This document shows positions 25,311-63,672 of a stretch of DNA of 64,000 nt, piece after piece. Positions within the stretch are counted from its first letter, which is position 1. Each line of letters starts with the position of its first letter. Origin of the DNA: Parapristionchus giblindavisi (Eukaryota; Nematoda; Chromadorea; Rhabditida; Diplogasteridae); assembly GCA_943737045.1 (NCBI GenBank), contig CALSFV010000391.1, positions 1 to 64,000 of the forward strand, written 5' to 3'. Both the position numbers and the translations under genes were made by a program. The notes beneath the pieces are model-generated. The model did no database searches. It was not told the DNA's origin and worked only from the letters and a program-made list of their open reading frames with translations.

Positions 25311-28300
25311 ATGCAGTTCTTCATTGTTGCGATTTTTATGCTTCATCGCATTCATATATCAGGTTCATCAACATTTCAGTTTATTTAACATAATTTAAAA
25401 AAAAACAATTGAATTTAACAGCTGTGAAATTTAAAACAACACTTTTTCGCACCTTCTCGAATTTTTTTGCACTTTATGATCTTCTTTTGTAGATGCTCTT
25501 GTCAAATTCTCACATTCTTCCCTCTATGATCGATACGACTTTGCGAATGTTGAAGAGGTGCTCATTGCTCTCCATCATATTTTTTTTAAATCTGAAAAAA
25601 ATTCATCACTATTCATGAATATTTCAGAATATTTAAAAATTTAAAAAAATACAAAATTCAGATCCGCCTGAATGATTGCTTGAAGGGTTGTTACGTTTAC
25701 GTTTCACTGCCTGAGATATCGCTTGAATTTGCAAGACATCTGATCGTATTCAAAGACGACGACGCTCTACATGAAAGGTATGAACTAAGCAGAATGATGG
25801 AGACGAGTATCATGAGTTTGACTTCCTGAATAATTAGGAATGGTCCGTTTCCTTGATCCGCCGATTCTATTTTATTAGGTTGTCTTGAAAGTCTTGACAC
25901 CTTTTTCGATCGTTTATTTCTCGAAGCAAACAGAAGTACGTTATAGGTAATATGCTCCATCATGATCAACAAATGTAGTGCCAACGTTCGGTCAATGTGT
26001 GGTTCCCCTCTTTGTAGAACCCAGCTGGGCGCGAAGTAAAGTATTGCTTGAGTGCAGACTCGACACTTCCACGGGGCTTGAAGTTCCTATCTCGAAGGGC
26101 ACGGGTCAGGCTTGCGAAAAGCTAGTAATCCGACGGGGCCAAGTCAGGTGAATACGGGGTGTGAGGGAGAACCATCCATCCATATACGGCCAGTTCCTGC
26201 CTGACTTTATTGAAAACATGGTGACGGTGGTAATAATGGTGATAATATACTTTTTTGTTCTTCTGACTTGAAAGATCGACTGCCTTCATCATATTCCGTA
26301 GTTGTGTGACGCACTTGGACTTGGTAATTGTCATGCCCTCGGGGAGCAGCTGCCAGCTGATCACACCATCCATTCCCCACCACACTGACAGTATGGGTTT
26401 TTGGGGGCGCAGGTTAGGTTTGGGGATCCTGTGGTGTCTCTCGTTCTTCAACCGTCTCGGCTCACCTGCGGTTGTTATCGTAGTAGACCCACTTTTCATC
26501 CTCCGTTATGAGCCGGTCCAGCCATCGATCCCCAGAGTGGCGAGTGGGGTGGATAATGGAATCATCGATTCGACGATCAAGATTGGTTTTGGTGCGATCA
26601 TAGGGTATGAATCGACCGAGAAATTTTCCCATTCCAATGGATTTCCGGTATTCTTTGACTGTGGTGTGGTGAACTCCAAGTGTGATGACCAATTTACAGA
26701 CACTTTGAAATCGATCCGATCCCACAAGTTTCTTCGACGTGTTAAAATCCAACTCACGGGGTCTGCCGTTTAAGGAAGGAAATGTGGTTTCCTTTGAAGC
26801 GCAGGAACCAAGTCTTGATGGTGTTGTAGTGTGGGCATGTCTGTCATAAAAAATCTTCAGGAGGGTATCCGAATCCTTCGTCGTGGTGTCAGATAGGAAG
26901 AGGTAAAGTGGAACATGACGGTTGTGGAAAGCACTAATCTCATACATCGTTGCACAACTAGAGCCTAACTGATGTGAATGGAATGGGGAGTTGTTTACTA
27001 CAAAGGCCCGTCACTGCTTGGTATACACTAGTAACGAGAGAAACCCAAAGTGCAACTGCGACACACAGTCGAAAGGCAAACATATGTGTCAAGACTTTCC
27101 CGACAACCTAATATAAGGAAAATTAAAGCTGCAATATTATAATAATAGATGTACAAGTATAGGTTTGCATGCACATAAAATGTAAATTATTTTAAAGAAA
27201 TATTGTGCCTTATGGTGTGTCAAACATTTCCGTGATGCATCGTTACATTTACCTTACGTGCCTGCACCCTAACCTCCTCCGCTGCGTCTCCGTCGTTACG
27301 GCTGACACATAAGGCAAATGTAAAAAAATGCATGAGTCACTAGTGCGGATCTAGTCGCATCTACCATTCCAAGCAGATGTCATTTTTGATAAGGAGGCCT
27401 ATCAATTGACCCTCTTACCTGCACTTGTGGTCTAGTGGATAAGAGCTCGAAATCAAGATCTCAAATCTCAAATGCCTTCGAAATAATCTTAAAAACACAA
27501 TACGGCACAAATATTACAATTGCATAATATTTTTTTTAAATTTTAACTATAATGAATTAAACTTACCTCATAATCAATTTATTTTTGAGCGATTGTGACT
27601 AACGAGATTCCATTTTAGTTTGTCTAACATCAGTCTGAGTTTGGATGAGCGATATCGAAAGAAACCATTGCTGATACAGGTTCTCATTTCGTCTTGAAAC
27701 TTTGCCGAATCTCATTTTACAGAATCACGGAAATTATTTTATAAGAAATTTGAACTTGAACACGCCTAGTTCACCGATTGCTATTTATGTTGTTCAACTC
27801 AGTGCTCGTTAGTTTCATTTTATGTTACTAACTAGGGAAATGATACATTGAAAAGTTGTTTTTCATCGATTTTTTACATTTTTTTTCATCTGAACTGAAT
27901 ATGTGCCAGGCTTAGTGCTTACAAATCGATAAATAGCAACTTTTTATTCCTACTAAGTTAATTGATTAACGCTAAGTAGATCACTTCGCAGTGTTTCATA
28001 CAATTTGCATCTATTTCCTATACAGTAGGCCTTTAGAAATATTAATATGACTACTTTTCAGCCGGAATCGATCAATACAACGTGTTCGACGCAGATACTG
28101 ATTTAAAATCAATCAATAAACCAACAATGATAATGAATTCCGAGTCGTATACGATCAATGCAAAATGGAAGGATGTGAGAAAACAAAACTATATTTATGA
28201 TACTACGTTACACAATACCAATAAAAACTGGAAACACCCATCTCCATTTTTTTAAATTTAAAAGTAAATATAAATTTTATTATGGTATAATATATGCTAT

Positions 28301-30529
28301 TTCCATAATTTGATCTTTGATCTTTTCATCTTTGAGCTTTGATATAATTTGTCAGGCTCAGTCCTTCGTAGTCTACCTCAATGGCTTCGACAATGCGGGG
28401 GATTCCAGTTCGGATTCGTGTCCCTTCGTCTATGATTCTGTGTAATACTGACTTAAAAAGTTACGAAAATAAAAAGAAAAAGAAAAAATTGCGTTTATAG
28501 ATCTTTTCATTTCCGTGACTTTTACACCACAAAATATACAAATGGGTGACACAAGAGCTAATTTGAAACTCTCCGCTCTTGCAACGTCTACGAGTGAGTG
28601 TTGTAAGAGCGGAGAGAGAAAAAATCAGCTCGGGATGTTCATTTAAATGCAAATAAGACCTTGATACTGTCATTGTCAGTCTCGACAAGACGATGCGAAC
28701 ATCGTTGATCCTTCCCGTGTCATCTCCCCTAATAACATTCTCAGGAGTCAATGATACTATCGATATCAAGATAAGCCATGGAATTGGTAAGTGTCTGAAA
28801 TTGACTTGAGAATATATTGTCATTGTCATTGTCATTATGTCCATTACTCTGTGGTCAGCCTCTGTAATAGTTGAGTTTAGTTCAGCCTTTGTAATAGCAA
28901 GACTGCAATGAATTCCCGCTTTCCACCTCTAGCAAAAGTTTTAGAAAAAAGATTGAATATAAAGAGGGCGCGGCGGATGCCAGACGGGTTTGGTGGGATG
29001 CATTAGAGAGGATGTGCGTGCGCGATGCCATCCAATGATGGTCTCTGTCGTACTCTCCGCCGCGCTACCAAACCTGTCTGAGGTGCGCCGCTCTGACTAA
29101 TGAACTTTAACAGTTTAATTACCTTAAGCACAGAACCATTGGGGAGGGAATGGTTGCCACTAAACGACAGATTAGTCTGGGCGTGCAGAGGTCCCATACA
29201 AGGGGCATAATTCTCTTCATCTTCTTCATCTTCTGATCAGCAATTAAGACGTTCTTCAGAATCAAAGCCGCTACACTTGATCCTTTTCGAATAATCATAA
29301 AACAGAATGAGAAAAATTAGATAGAGATAACCCACGAAGTCCTCGCTCAATACTTCGTCAACAATTGCTTGATGATAGGCATACCACTCCTGACTTGCCT
29401 ATAGTCTTCTAGGAGGGGATCCTTTTACGTAGTTGATGTTAATTCGGTAAGAGTAGAACAGACGAACGAGAGATGGACCTCTCACAACCGAGACAAACGC
29501 AAAGAATGAACTATCGTCTCATTATTATGAAAATAAACCAAGCCGCTCACCACAGATTTGGTAAAGTGGCCTTCAGCATCCCTTTTGCCCCGCTATTCCC
29601 ATCTCTTTCGTATTTTGAACTAACGTGATATCATCTTATATGAATTGACAACTGGCTTGTTTTACAGTCTATCTCTTACGAATGATTTAATTTCAGAGAA
29701 CACATTGGATCTATTATCAACTGCATTCATATCTTCTCCAGGATTTATTGGATGTGGCGAAAATTTCACGGTAATACAAATTTTGCACATTATCAACGAG
29801 CAAATTTGATATTCCAGCAATTCCGATCTAGCGACCACAAACAGTCTGTAACTCACAGATTGATCAGCACTAATGATAGGTCAGTTTTTAAAGGCATACC
29901 CTCCTCCAACGCTATCTCGTAGACAAAGAAAGCGAGAGAGAATTGCCAAAGCGGAGACTTTCAAATTAAGTCGGGCAATATTATTCCCTCATTGTTTGTT
30001 TATTTCTAGATTGACCGACACCGATATAGCGATCGTAGTTCGAGGTAAGGATGTGTTGCATGTGAATGATGAAACATCTCAAGAGAAGAGGAGGTCAGGA
30101 TTCTTAAAATTATACAATGTGCTTTTCATGTAAAACATAGACTAATACTAGTTTACGGAGAATTAGAGCGGTGTAGAAATGCAAAATACAAGGATTTAAA
30201 TATCGATTATTGATCAGAACATTTTTCAGTTTTCATCAATCTCCTATTCCTATTGAAGATTGGGCACGATTTGAAGCGACCAAGGTTTTTTCCAGCACAT
30301 TTATACTAATTTTGCGCCTTTCCACCTCATGTTCATTGCAGAATATTTTTAAAGAAAAGAATAAATAATTATAAAACTTTATATTCAGGAAGTGTCCCTT
30401 AGCTGGTCGACGATATCCGATGTCTCATCCTTCATCGCCACAGTCAATTCTATACCATCGAGAGTGGATGAAAAAGCGATTTGTACAACTGGAAATCCTG
30501 AGAGGCTGAAGTATGAACTTAGAAAGTAG
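25311..30529 (+). CDS. secreted beta-rich, possibly CUB-like protein; frame break in exon 8
   Basis: Exons: 25311-25362, 25493-25557, 25662-25777, 27619-27679, 27723-27807, 28062-28174, 28356-28439, 28680-28786, 29697-29770, 29818-29879, 30010-30093, 30230-30284, 30389-30529 (TAG). The start lies 20 bases after a TTTTCAG acceptor; MQFFIVAIFMLHRIHIS reads as a signal peptide. About 365 residues follow. Two blocks resemble each other (IAIYVVQL with NVFDADTD, and IAIVVRG with HVNDETS), suggesting a duplicated beta-sandwich domain; SSPGFIGCGENFT recalls the opening of a CUB domain. Family assignment is tentative. Exon 8 is 107 bases where 106 would keep frame: ANIVDPSRVISPNN reads in one frame and GVNDTIDIKISHGI in another. 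This means a one-base insertion, an unusual splice or a recent pseudogene. The third intron contains a mariner element. Terminal exon may instead splice on at 30511. Confidence 0.6.
25875..27111 (-). mobile_element. mariner transposon, 1,237 bases, transposase decayed
   Basis: Terminal inverted repeats begin TTAGGTTGTC and continue to GAAAGTCTTGACAC at the left and the matching complement at the right; TA flanks both ends (25873-25874, 27112-27113). The - strand carries transposase fragments in shifted frames: LITEDEKWVYYDNNRR with the first catalytic Asp, and HTPYSPDLAPSDY with the third Asp of the D,D(34)D triad. The middle region that should hold the second Asp is degraded (YYHHYYHRHH), so it cannot be active. 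It sits in the third intron of the CUB-like gene. Confidence 0.93.
26122..26947 (-). pseudogene. mariner transposase remnant
   Basis: Start MYEISAFHNRHVPLY at 26947; the frame runs to about 26462, then coding continues in another frame from 26499 to 26122. Family landmarks are the EDEKW motif and PYSPDLAPSDY. At least one frameshift near 26462-26500, plus loss of the second catalytic Asp, mark it as a pseudogene. Confidence 0.85.
27238..27325. mobile_element. hairpin MITE (GTTACATTTGCCTTACG family)
   Basis: CGTTACATTTACCTTACGTG to ACATAAGGCAAATGTAAA, just right of the mariner element. Confidence 0.65.
28546..28652. mobile_element. hairpin MITE in an intron of the CUB-like gene
   Basis: GAGCTAATTTGAAACTCTCC to CAGCTCGGGATGTTCATTTA. 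It ends about 28 bases before exon 8, the exon with the frame break. Confidence 0.6.
28871..29627. mobile_element. longer copy of the CACGTTAGTTCA element
   Basis: Left part to about 29110 and right part from about 29485 match 39039-39377; about 375 bases extra in the middle. Lies between exons 8 and 9 of the CUB-like gene. Confidence 0.55.
29882..29985. mobile_element. hairpin MITE in an intron of the CUB-like gene
   Basis: GTAGACAAAGAAAGCGAGAG centre followed by AGCGGAGACTTTCAAATTAA; left half partly lost. Confidence 0.5.
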
Positions 30530-31547
30530 AAGAATATCTGATCTCTTCGTTTTATTGTATGTACACAGGGGTGGAAATACTTACGAGTCTATAAAATATT
30601 ACGTTAACGCTTTGTTTATTTTCCATTAGTTTTCATTAAATTGTTAATAATTTTTGCGTTTCTGTGTTTGGTGGAGATTTTTTTAAACATAAGCAACCAC
30701 ACGACAGTGTTGTGAGAGGGATTTCCTCATCACTGAGAGAACCCCACAAACACCCCATCCCACCTTACAATCTTCACCTTTTAAATTTATTCTATCTAGG
30801 TACATTATAGCTTTTAATTGTTTTTATTCGATAAATTAATGATAAATTAGATAAGATAATTAATAATTAACTCCCATGTTGATTTTCCGCTTCATTATTT
30901 ATGTTTTAACTGATGGATAAATAAATAACCTCTAACAATTCTCCTATGCAAGGGACAAAGGATAAAAAACAACAAAAAAAAACAAAGAATAAGAAACTGC
31001 ACAGCCCTATATCAATATATCAATACTTTATCAATAATTTCTCGCATCGATAAAAGTGCGGCAATAAATAGCATGGCCGCAGATTCGAAACCTGACTTGC
31101 AAATCTACTTCAAGTGGGTTTCAAGTTCAATAATAAGTAAACTACTAGTGTTGAAATACCAGAATAGATGTCTGGCACGCTACAGTCTTGTTGGTCGTAC
31201 GGTCGTCCGGTTGTTCTCAGTTTTTTACGTTGTTTTCCTAATTTTTAATAATCTACTTTATTCTTACTCTAGCCTTTTGCAACAAATATTTTTTGCAACC
31301 AATATTTGGTTAGATATTATTCAAATTTCTTTATTAACTGTTCTTCTTGCAAAAATTTGCAAAATCTTTTTTTTTGCAAAAAACTTCTTTGTGTGTTCAC
31401 TGGCATATCGCATATTTGCGAATGCAGTAGACGCTGTTCAGATAATGAATATATATCTAGAGATCACTTCAAACTCTGCTCTACTAATAGAGAAGAGCGG
31501 TCGCCCGTCTGTCCCGTCCATCTCTATCTATTCTATGAGAGGATAAG
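30530..31547. other. intergenic region, CUB-like gene to transporter
   Basis: About 1 kb, very AT-rich. Probably contains the 3' flank of the CUB-like gene and the transporter promoter. The 157-codon open frame at 31073-31546 is discussed under rejected items. Confidence 0.45.
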
Positions 31548-58224
<26,677 letters not shown>

Positions 58225-58279
58225 ACACCGTAGATATATCGATCCTTACTGTATTATATGATTACAGTATTATACAGGG

Positions 58280-58735
58280 TGTTCAAGAATTACGAAGACT
58301 TTTAATTTCGCTCTTATTTCATATGTAGTATAAATCAATCAAGTTCAGATGGTCATATTTATTCAGTAATGACATAACGTTTCACAATCAACAGTTACTT
58401 CTCGATTCGCCCTCCTTTTTCCTTTATGGCGGCCTTCAGAAGGGTGGCGCGAGGACCTATCACAGCACGCTCGTAGATACGTCCAATTTGTTCCATTGCT
58501 CCGCGAGGACGTTCTTAGGCGGCTCCAAATTCTTATGGGGACGAGAACAAGTCTTGTCCTCCACAACAGCCCACATAGAGTAGTTGAGCCGATTCAAGTT
58601 CAGTGAGCAGGACGGACAATCTGAGGTACTGTCGAAGGCTTGCATCGTGTCCTTACACCACTTCTGGACAATCTTGCCTTGTGGGCTGCGGTAGAATCCT
58701 ACTGGTGGCACCATTGATTGTTTTTTTTTTGTATG
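58280..58735 (-). pseudogene. Tc1/mariner-like transposase C-terminal remnant
   Basis: The - strand from 58714 reads NRLNYSMWAVVEDK, then CSRPHKNLEPPKNVL and AEQWNKL. This is the DLNPLDYSxW, PHxNLExLK, W pattern at the end of transposases of the Tc1/mariner superfamily, with the expected Asp residues changed to Asn. At the other end ACAGGGTGTTCAAGAATTAC (58274-58293) looks like its terminal repeat. Only the 3' end is present. Confidence 0.65.
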
Positions 58736-59877
58736 ATTACAGTATCAGTAGTATACTGTGATCAATAACACCCCCCTAACTAAACCCCCCCCCCACCAAA
58801 TTCAAACATTGTTGATTCCTCCCTGATGAATGTGTATGCGCTGGTTTGATACGAAAGATCGATAAAGGAAAGATCACTGAGATTGATTATTTTCTTCGTA
58901 ATGCCAATTGCTTCTAGACAAGATAGTTATGTATTACTCAAAACGTTGATCGGTTGAATTTAATACCTTCAATGAAAACATATGAGAATGAAAAATTAGA
59001 CTGATCAAGATTACAGAATTGAATTATAACAATATAGTATATTTAATTTTCGCTTTTTTGGATTTATTTCTTAGACGTAGCGGCCGAAACACCATATGAC
59101 ACATTGCTAGTTAACGTATTTAATCAAAAAATTTATATTTAAAGTGCATGCATACTAATTCTTGTACATCTAGTAATAGTATTAATTTAATTTATTGTTA
59201 AAATTGTGGTTTTATTTCATATTCTGTACTCAAACTCACCATATTCAAATACAATACTTTATCACGTTCGCACATTAGTGTGATGAGTCACGGCAGGGGT
59301 CCTTCACAGTTCAATGGGTTTCCTTTCTTTCATTCATCCAGTCATCGTGTTATAATCTTGATGATTTCTCTACATACGAGCCAATCTCGGAGTAGAATCA
59401 AGGAAATAATCAATTAAATGTAGAAGATATTTCTTGTATAATTAAATCTTATTTTTTCGAAGTTTGAACGCACCCTAATGTTCATCTAAAGATTAATTTT
59501 AAAACTTTCGTTGAAAAATTAGTCATAGTTGTAAAAATTGTGTTCTGTATGTCTATGTTCGCTCCGTGGTGTTGTAGTAGAAATTATGTGGTAAACGCTA
59601 AAGGTTAATCCCTTATCATGGAACATGTGTGCGTTGTCTTGAAAATTATCTAGAACTAGCGCCTTAAGCCTATGGCAAAAAATTAAGTAGTAGTCCTTTG
59701 GCATTACAAATAGATTAATGAATATATAAAACAACCTTTGGCAAAGATCAAAGAGTCGTCACATTTGTATTGTATAATACGCGTACCTCGAGTAACACAT
59801 CTTGCGATGAACTTGTCAAATCTGTTCTTATCTGCTTAATCTCCCGTAAGTTGTCATCTGATTAAGGCACCAACCAC
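58736..59877. other. intergenic stretch without recognised gene
   Basis: AT-rich. Contains a repeat end GACGTAGCGGCCGAAACACC at 59075-59094 that recurs at about 42935-42955 (inverted), 45146-45161 and 62632-62644, and a segment TTTAAAGTGCATGC near 59135 shared with 33595 and 45208. These mark an uncharacterised repeat family. Confidence 0.4.
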
Positions 59878-61655
59878 TAGGGTTGCCGTTGCGTAAGCGT
59901 AATCGAATTTACCGCGCCCTCTTCCCATCTCTTGCCCCTCTCTCGTCATTTCCCGCACGAGATAAGAGAGACTGCCAGAGGGCGCGTAATTCCCGCACCT
60001 TTGCGGGAATTACGCACTGTCTCTCGCCTCTTCCTTCCCTTCTCCCTGCTCTCTCTTCACTCCAGCCGCCTCACATTGAGGCACCCCCACTGAGACACGT
60101 TTGAAGGTATATCTAATTCCCCTCACATCTGAGAGCTTAGCAGTCAACATCAAAGTTGTAGCTCATGTCGATCCGACTCTGACTCTTTTTTGAATGAGTC
60201 GATACGATCAAAACAAACAAAATTACATTCGTTCTTCGGTTTCAGAGGAAAATCGCAAAGATAACTTTTCAATTAAGTATTTTTTATGGGCAGTTGAATT
60301 TCTCTCAATGATCAGAGGAATCTGATTTCCCCTGAGTCATGATCTCTATTTTACATTTCAATGATTTATTGTCTCGAGCGACAATTTATACAGTTTGGAT
60401 CATGGCATAAATCAGTTTGCAAAACTGATATTCGACAGGATTTTCTCCACAATACAGCTTTCACATCTTTTTATCTAAAGTTATGGTATCATAATTTTCA
60501 CGTTTAAGATTTCTGATGATTGCGTAGATGACTGTTTTAATCACTGTTCGAATAAAAATAATGCGTTTAAATTGTCGATTATGATTTTAAACAAAGAAAA
60601 GTATTGTGCAAATATTTTTAATCCATTTAAAAATATTTTAACTAAATTCTTTTTTTAAATTCTTTTTTATAACTTCCGTCCCTACATTGACAGCTAAATA
60701 ATGTTGTCAAGATTCCGTGCAAAAATTTCTATGTCGAAATATGAAGTTAACTCATGTCATGAGCGTTTTTTTTTCAGTTGCATTCGTTCCGGTGTGGTAT
60801 TTGTGGTGTGGTGTGGCTTTTATATATATATATATTTTGAGAAAAAATATATTTTAAAAATATGATTTTGATTTTTCTCGACAGGGAAAGTATATATTCG
60901 AAACTAAAATCTAAGAGATCGAGTTTGACTGAAAATAGAACATGGTCATCTCTTTTAACTCGATGAACTCGGTTGTTGTTGCCTCATCTAAAGGAATAGT
61001 CTCGGACACTCTATCTGATGATTGCTTACTGTATGTGAAGTGTAATGTTCTGACTTAAAGAAATTCACAACCAGCCGGGCGACGAGAGTGGACAATGAGA
61101 GGTGAACAATGTCGCTCGAGACAATAAATTATTGAAATGTAAAATAGAGATAATGATTCGGATAATCAATATTCAGGGGAAATCCGATTCCTCTGATCAT
61201 TGAGAGAAATTCAACTGTCCATAAAAAATACTTAATTGAAAAGTTATTTTTTGCGATTTTCCTCTGAAACCGAAGAACGAATGTAATTTTGTTTGTTTTG
61301 ATCGTATCGACTCATTCAAAAAAGAATCAGAGCCGGATCGACGTGAGCTACAACAGTGATGTTGACTGCTAAGCTCTCAGATGTGAGGGGAATTAGATAT
61401 ACCTTCAAACGTGTCTCAGTGGGGGTGCCTCAATGTGAGGCGGCTGGAGTGAAGAGAGAGCAGGGAGAAGGGAAGGAAGAGGCGAGAGACAGTGCGTAAT
61501 TCCCGCAAAGGTGCGGGAATTACGCGCCCTCTGGCCGTGATGTGTTAAATTACGAAGTTGGGAAGGGAGAGAGTGCCTCTCACAGGCGATTGCTAGAGAG
61601 AAGGGAGGGGATGGGAATAGAGTGCGTAGACTTCGCTCCCGTTCCTGCAACCCTA
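59878..61655. mobile_element. large foldback element
   Basis: Arms 59878-60395 and 61110-61655 are inverted copies; both encode the same chance frame around HCLSPLPSLLPALSSL. Ends TAGGGTTGC and GCAACCCTA. Within the arms a small palindrome CCGCACCTTTGCGGG. The right arm carries a replaced segment near 61535-61620. Spacer 60396-61109 shows no gene. Confidence 0.8.
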
Positions 61656-61755
61656 CCAACCACCACAGCTGTAACTACACAGTACTCGTAACGTGAGGTG
61701 TGCAAAATATAACGGTATATTTAACACTTTTTGGGGTTGTTTTAATACATCATAG

Positions 61756-61912
61756 TAGGATTGGCTATCGCGTTGCGGATTGCGGGCCCGAAGTGATCGC
61801 CCCCCCCCTTTTCCTGACATTTTCGTCGGAGAGGCGAGTGGGAGCGATATTTTTTCAATCGCTCCCCGTTCGCTCCTCAGATGTTGCGCAACCCCCGAAA
61901 AGCCAACTCCAC
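61756..61912. mobile_element. GC-palindrome array element, diverged copy
   Basis: Starts TAGGATTGGCTATCGCG and ends CCCCCGAAAAGCCAACTCCA, keeping the family ends, but only one partial palindrome (TTGCGGGCCCGAAG) survives. Confidence 0.55.
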
Positions 61913-62438
61913 ATCATACGTGTTTCCTTTTTTTGCTTTTATTTGAATGGAGTGTTACATTTGCCTTACATATCGTCGCCGTAACGTCCACTTAAACTCT
62001 GCAGAATGTAAATTGCGAACGGGGTTTTGCCATACATGTAATGTAAAAGTTAAAAAATATTACATGTATGCAACAATTCCGTGCTAAATTTGCACCCTGC
62101 AAAGACGTCTCCGTTTTTTTTTTACTTTGGAAGTTACGGCAAAAATCGGAATGCAGTCATCTGGCATCAAGTCACAGATCAAGTTCATTGTCTAGAGTTT
62201 TGTAGTGACAATCTTGCAAGGCTATTCTAAAATGGTACGCTGTGTATGGACTGTGCTATTTGCAACGCACTGTGCACCTGTAATCTCAAATCTAATCTCT
62301 AACTCTTTGCTCAGTCAACCATATGGCAATTGTTAGCGACAAGAACTCATGGCCTATTATGCAAATAACTAAAGGCTGGGAATATTTAGTGAATGATCAC
62401 TGCAACGACAATTTGTTCTCAATTACATTACATTTAAG

Positions 62439-63187
62439 CAACTTTATCCACTGGTTTCTGAGTGATCTCAGCCGGGCTGTCATGAGAAATCTTCATTGTT
62501 TGTGAACTTAACGAGCGATATTGAGGAATTTAGGACCGTCCGCTCTGAAAAAGTCATATCTCCATTTCGGTACGGGTATTTCCCGTATTCTCTTTCCTTT
62601 CGGGGTTCCTTCATCCAACTTCAGACTCTTAGACGTAGCGGCCGAGGAACTTTCCTCAAATTTTCATTCCGTGTATTTTAACCAATCTTCGTGCCAATTC
62701 CGTAGTTTTTGCTCGTCTTTCCAGAACGCAATCATAATTCCTTACAATTAGCTTGATTAGATTCATTCATGTTTTTCTTAACTAGGATTGTTCAGATCTT
62801 GCAAGGATGAGCAATTGAGATTTAATGAGAGTGGAAAAAATGCAGGCTTTGCAGAGATTCTGCTAATGAATGCGGTGGTTATAATAAGTGATTTCGACAA
62901 GCGATTTCGTCCTACCGCACATTATCTATAATATTTCTTGTCTTCTTACGAGAATGCATGGGAATAAAAAATTCTCGAACTTTTGCCAGGTGCGGTAGAG
63001 TCTGAAGTTGGATGAAGGAACCCCGAAAGGAAAGAGAATACGCGAAATACCCGTACCGAAATGGAAATATGGCTTTTTCAGAGCGGACGGTCCTAAATTC
63101 CTCAATATCGCTCGTTAAGTTCACAAACATTGAAGATTTCTCATGACAGCCCGGCTGAGATCACTCAGAAACCAGTGGATAAAGTTG
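62439..63187. mobile_element. foldback element, arms about 200 bases
   Basis: 62439-62641 is the reverse complement of 62993-63187 (CAACTTTATCCACTGGTTTC at the left, its complement at the right). Spacer 350 bases, no gene. The right arm abuts the Tc1-like fragment at 63189. Confidence 0.75.
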
Positions 63188-63188
63188 A

Positions 63189-63595
63189 CTCTGTCGATCT
63201 TCGACATCGTCATGGGAGGCCTGCCAGTTCTTTTCGACCGAATAAGACGATTCGCAGAGCAGTAAAAGGTCTCGACGTTCGTTTTGTACTGTTCAGCCAG
63301 GTCGGCCAACTTCATGCTGATGGCTCGGCATCTAGCAATGGTTTGTCGACGCGATCGACTGAGATTCTGAGAGACCTTTATCCGGTATATCTCCTGAAAA
63401 CCCAAAACAATTTTTCAGCGCAATGCAAACGAGTAAAAAAAATGAGAGAATGAAATAGTTCAAAACGTGAAAATCGCCGAAATCAGAAAAATTATTACAT
63501 TTTTCAAATTTTTGAAAAACGTCACACTTTTCATACGATACGGTGATATTACGTGTGTGTACACAACATATCAAAAAATACGTTGATTGGTTACG
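63189..63595 (-). mobile_element. second copy of Tc1-like N-terminal segment
   Basis: Closely matches 32255-32670 on the opposite strand. It encodes RRQTIARCRAISMKLADLAE and SKRTGRPPMTMSKIDRV from 63405 downward, then joins abruptly to a foldback element arm at about 63187. Fragment only. Confidence 0.6.
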
Positions 63596-63672
63596 TACAA
63601 GCCACTTTATTTCAGCCTCTGTAATAGCAAGGCGACAATGAAAGAAGGGCGAATCCATTTTTCCAACTCTGG

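Noticed and set aside
27425..27475. A-box-like GTGGTCTAGTGGATAAGAGC
   Set aside because: No B box or acceptor stem follows, so a tRNA call is not supported.
31073..31546. 157-codon open frame, hydrophobic, upstream of the transporter start
   Set aside because: Very AT-rich with Phe/Leu/Ile low complexity, no recognisable motif or exon borders; it probably reflects base composition. A short membrane protein cannot be excluded.
59883..61659. Matching open frames in both arms of the foldback element
   Set aside because: Same reason: duplication by inverted arms, with Pro/Ser/Leu composition from CT-rich DNA.
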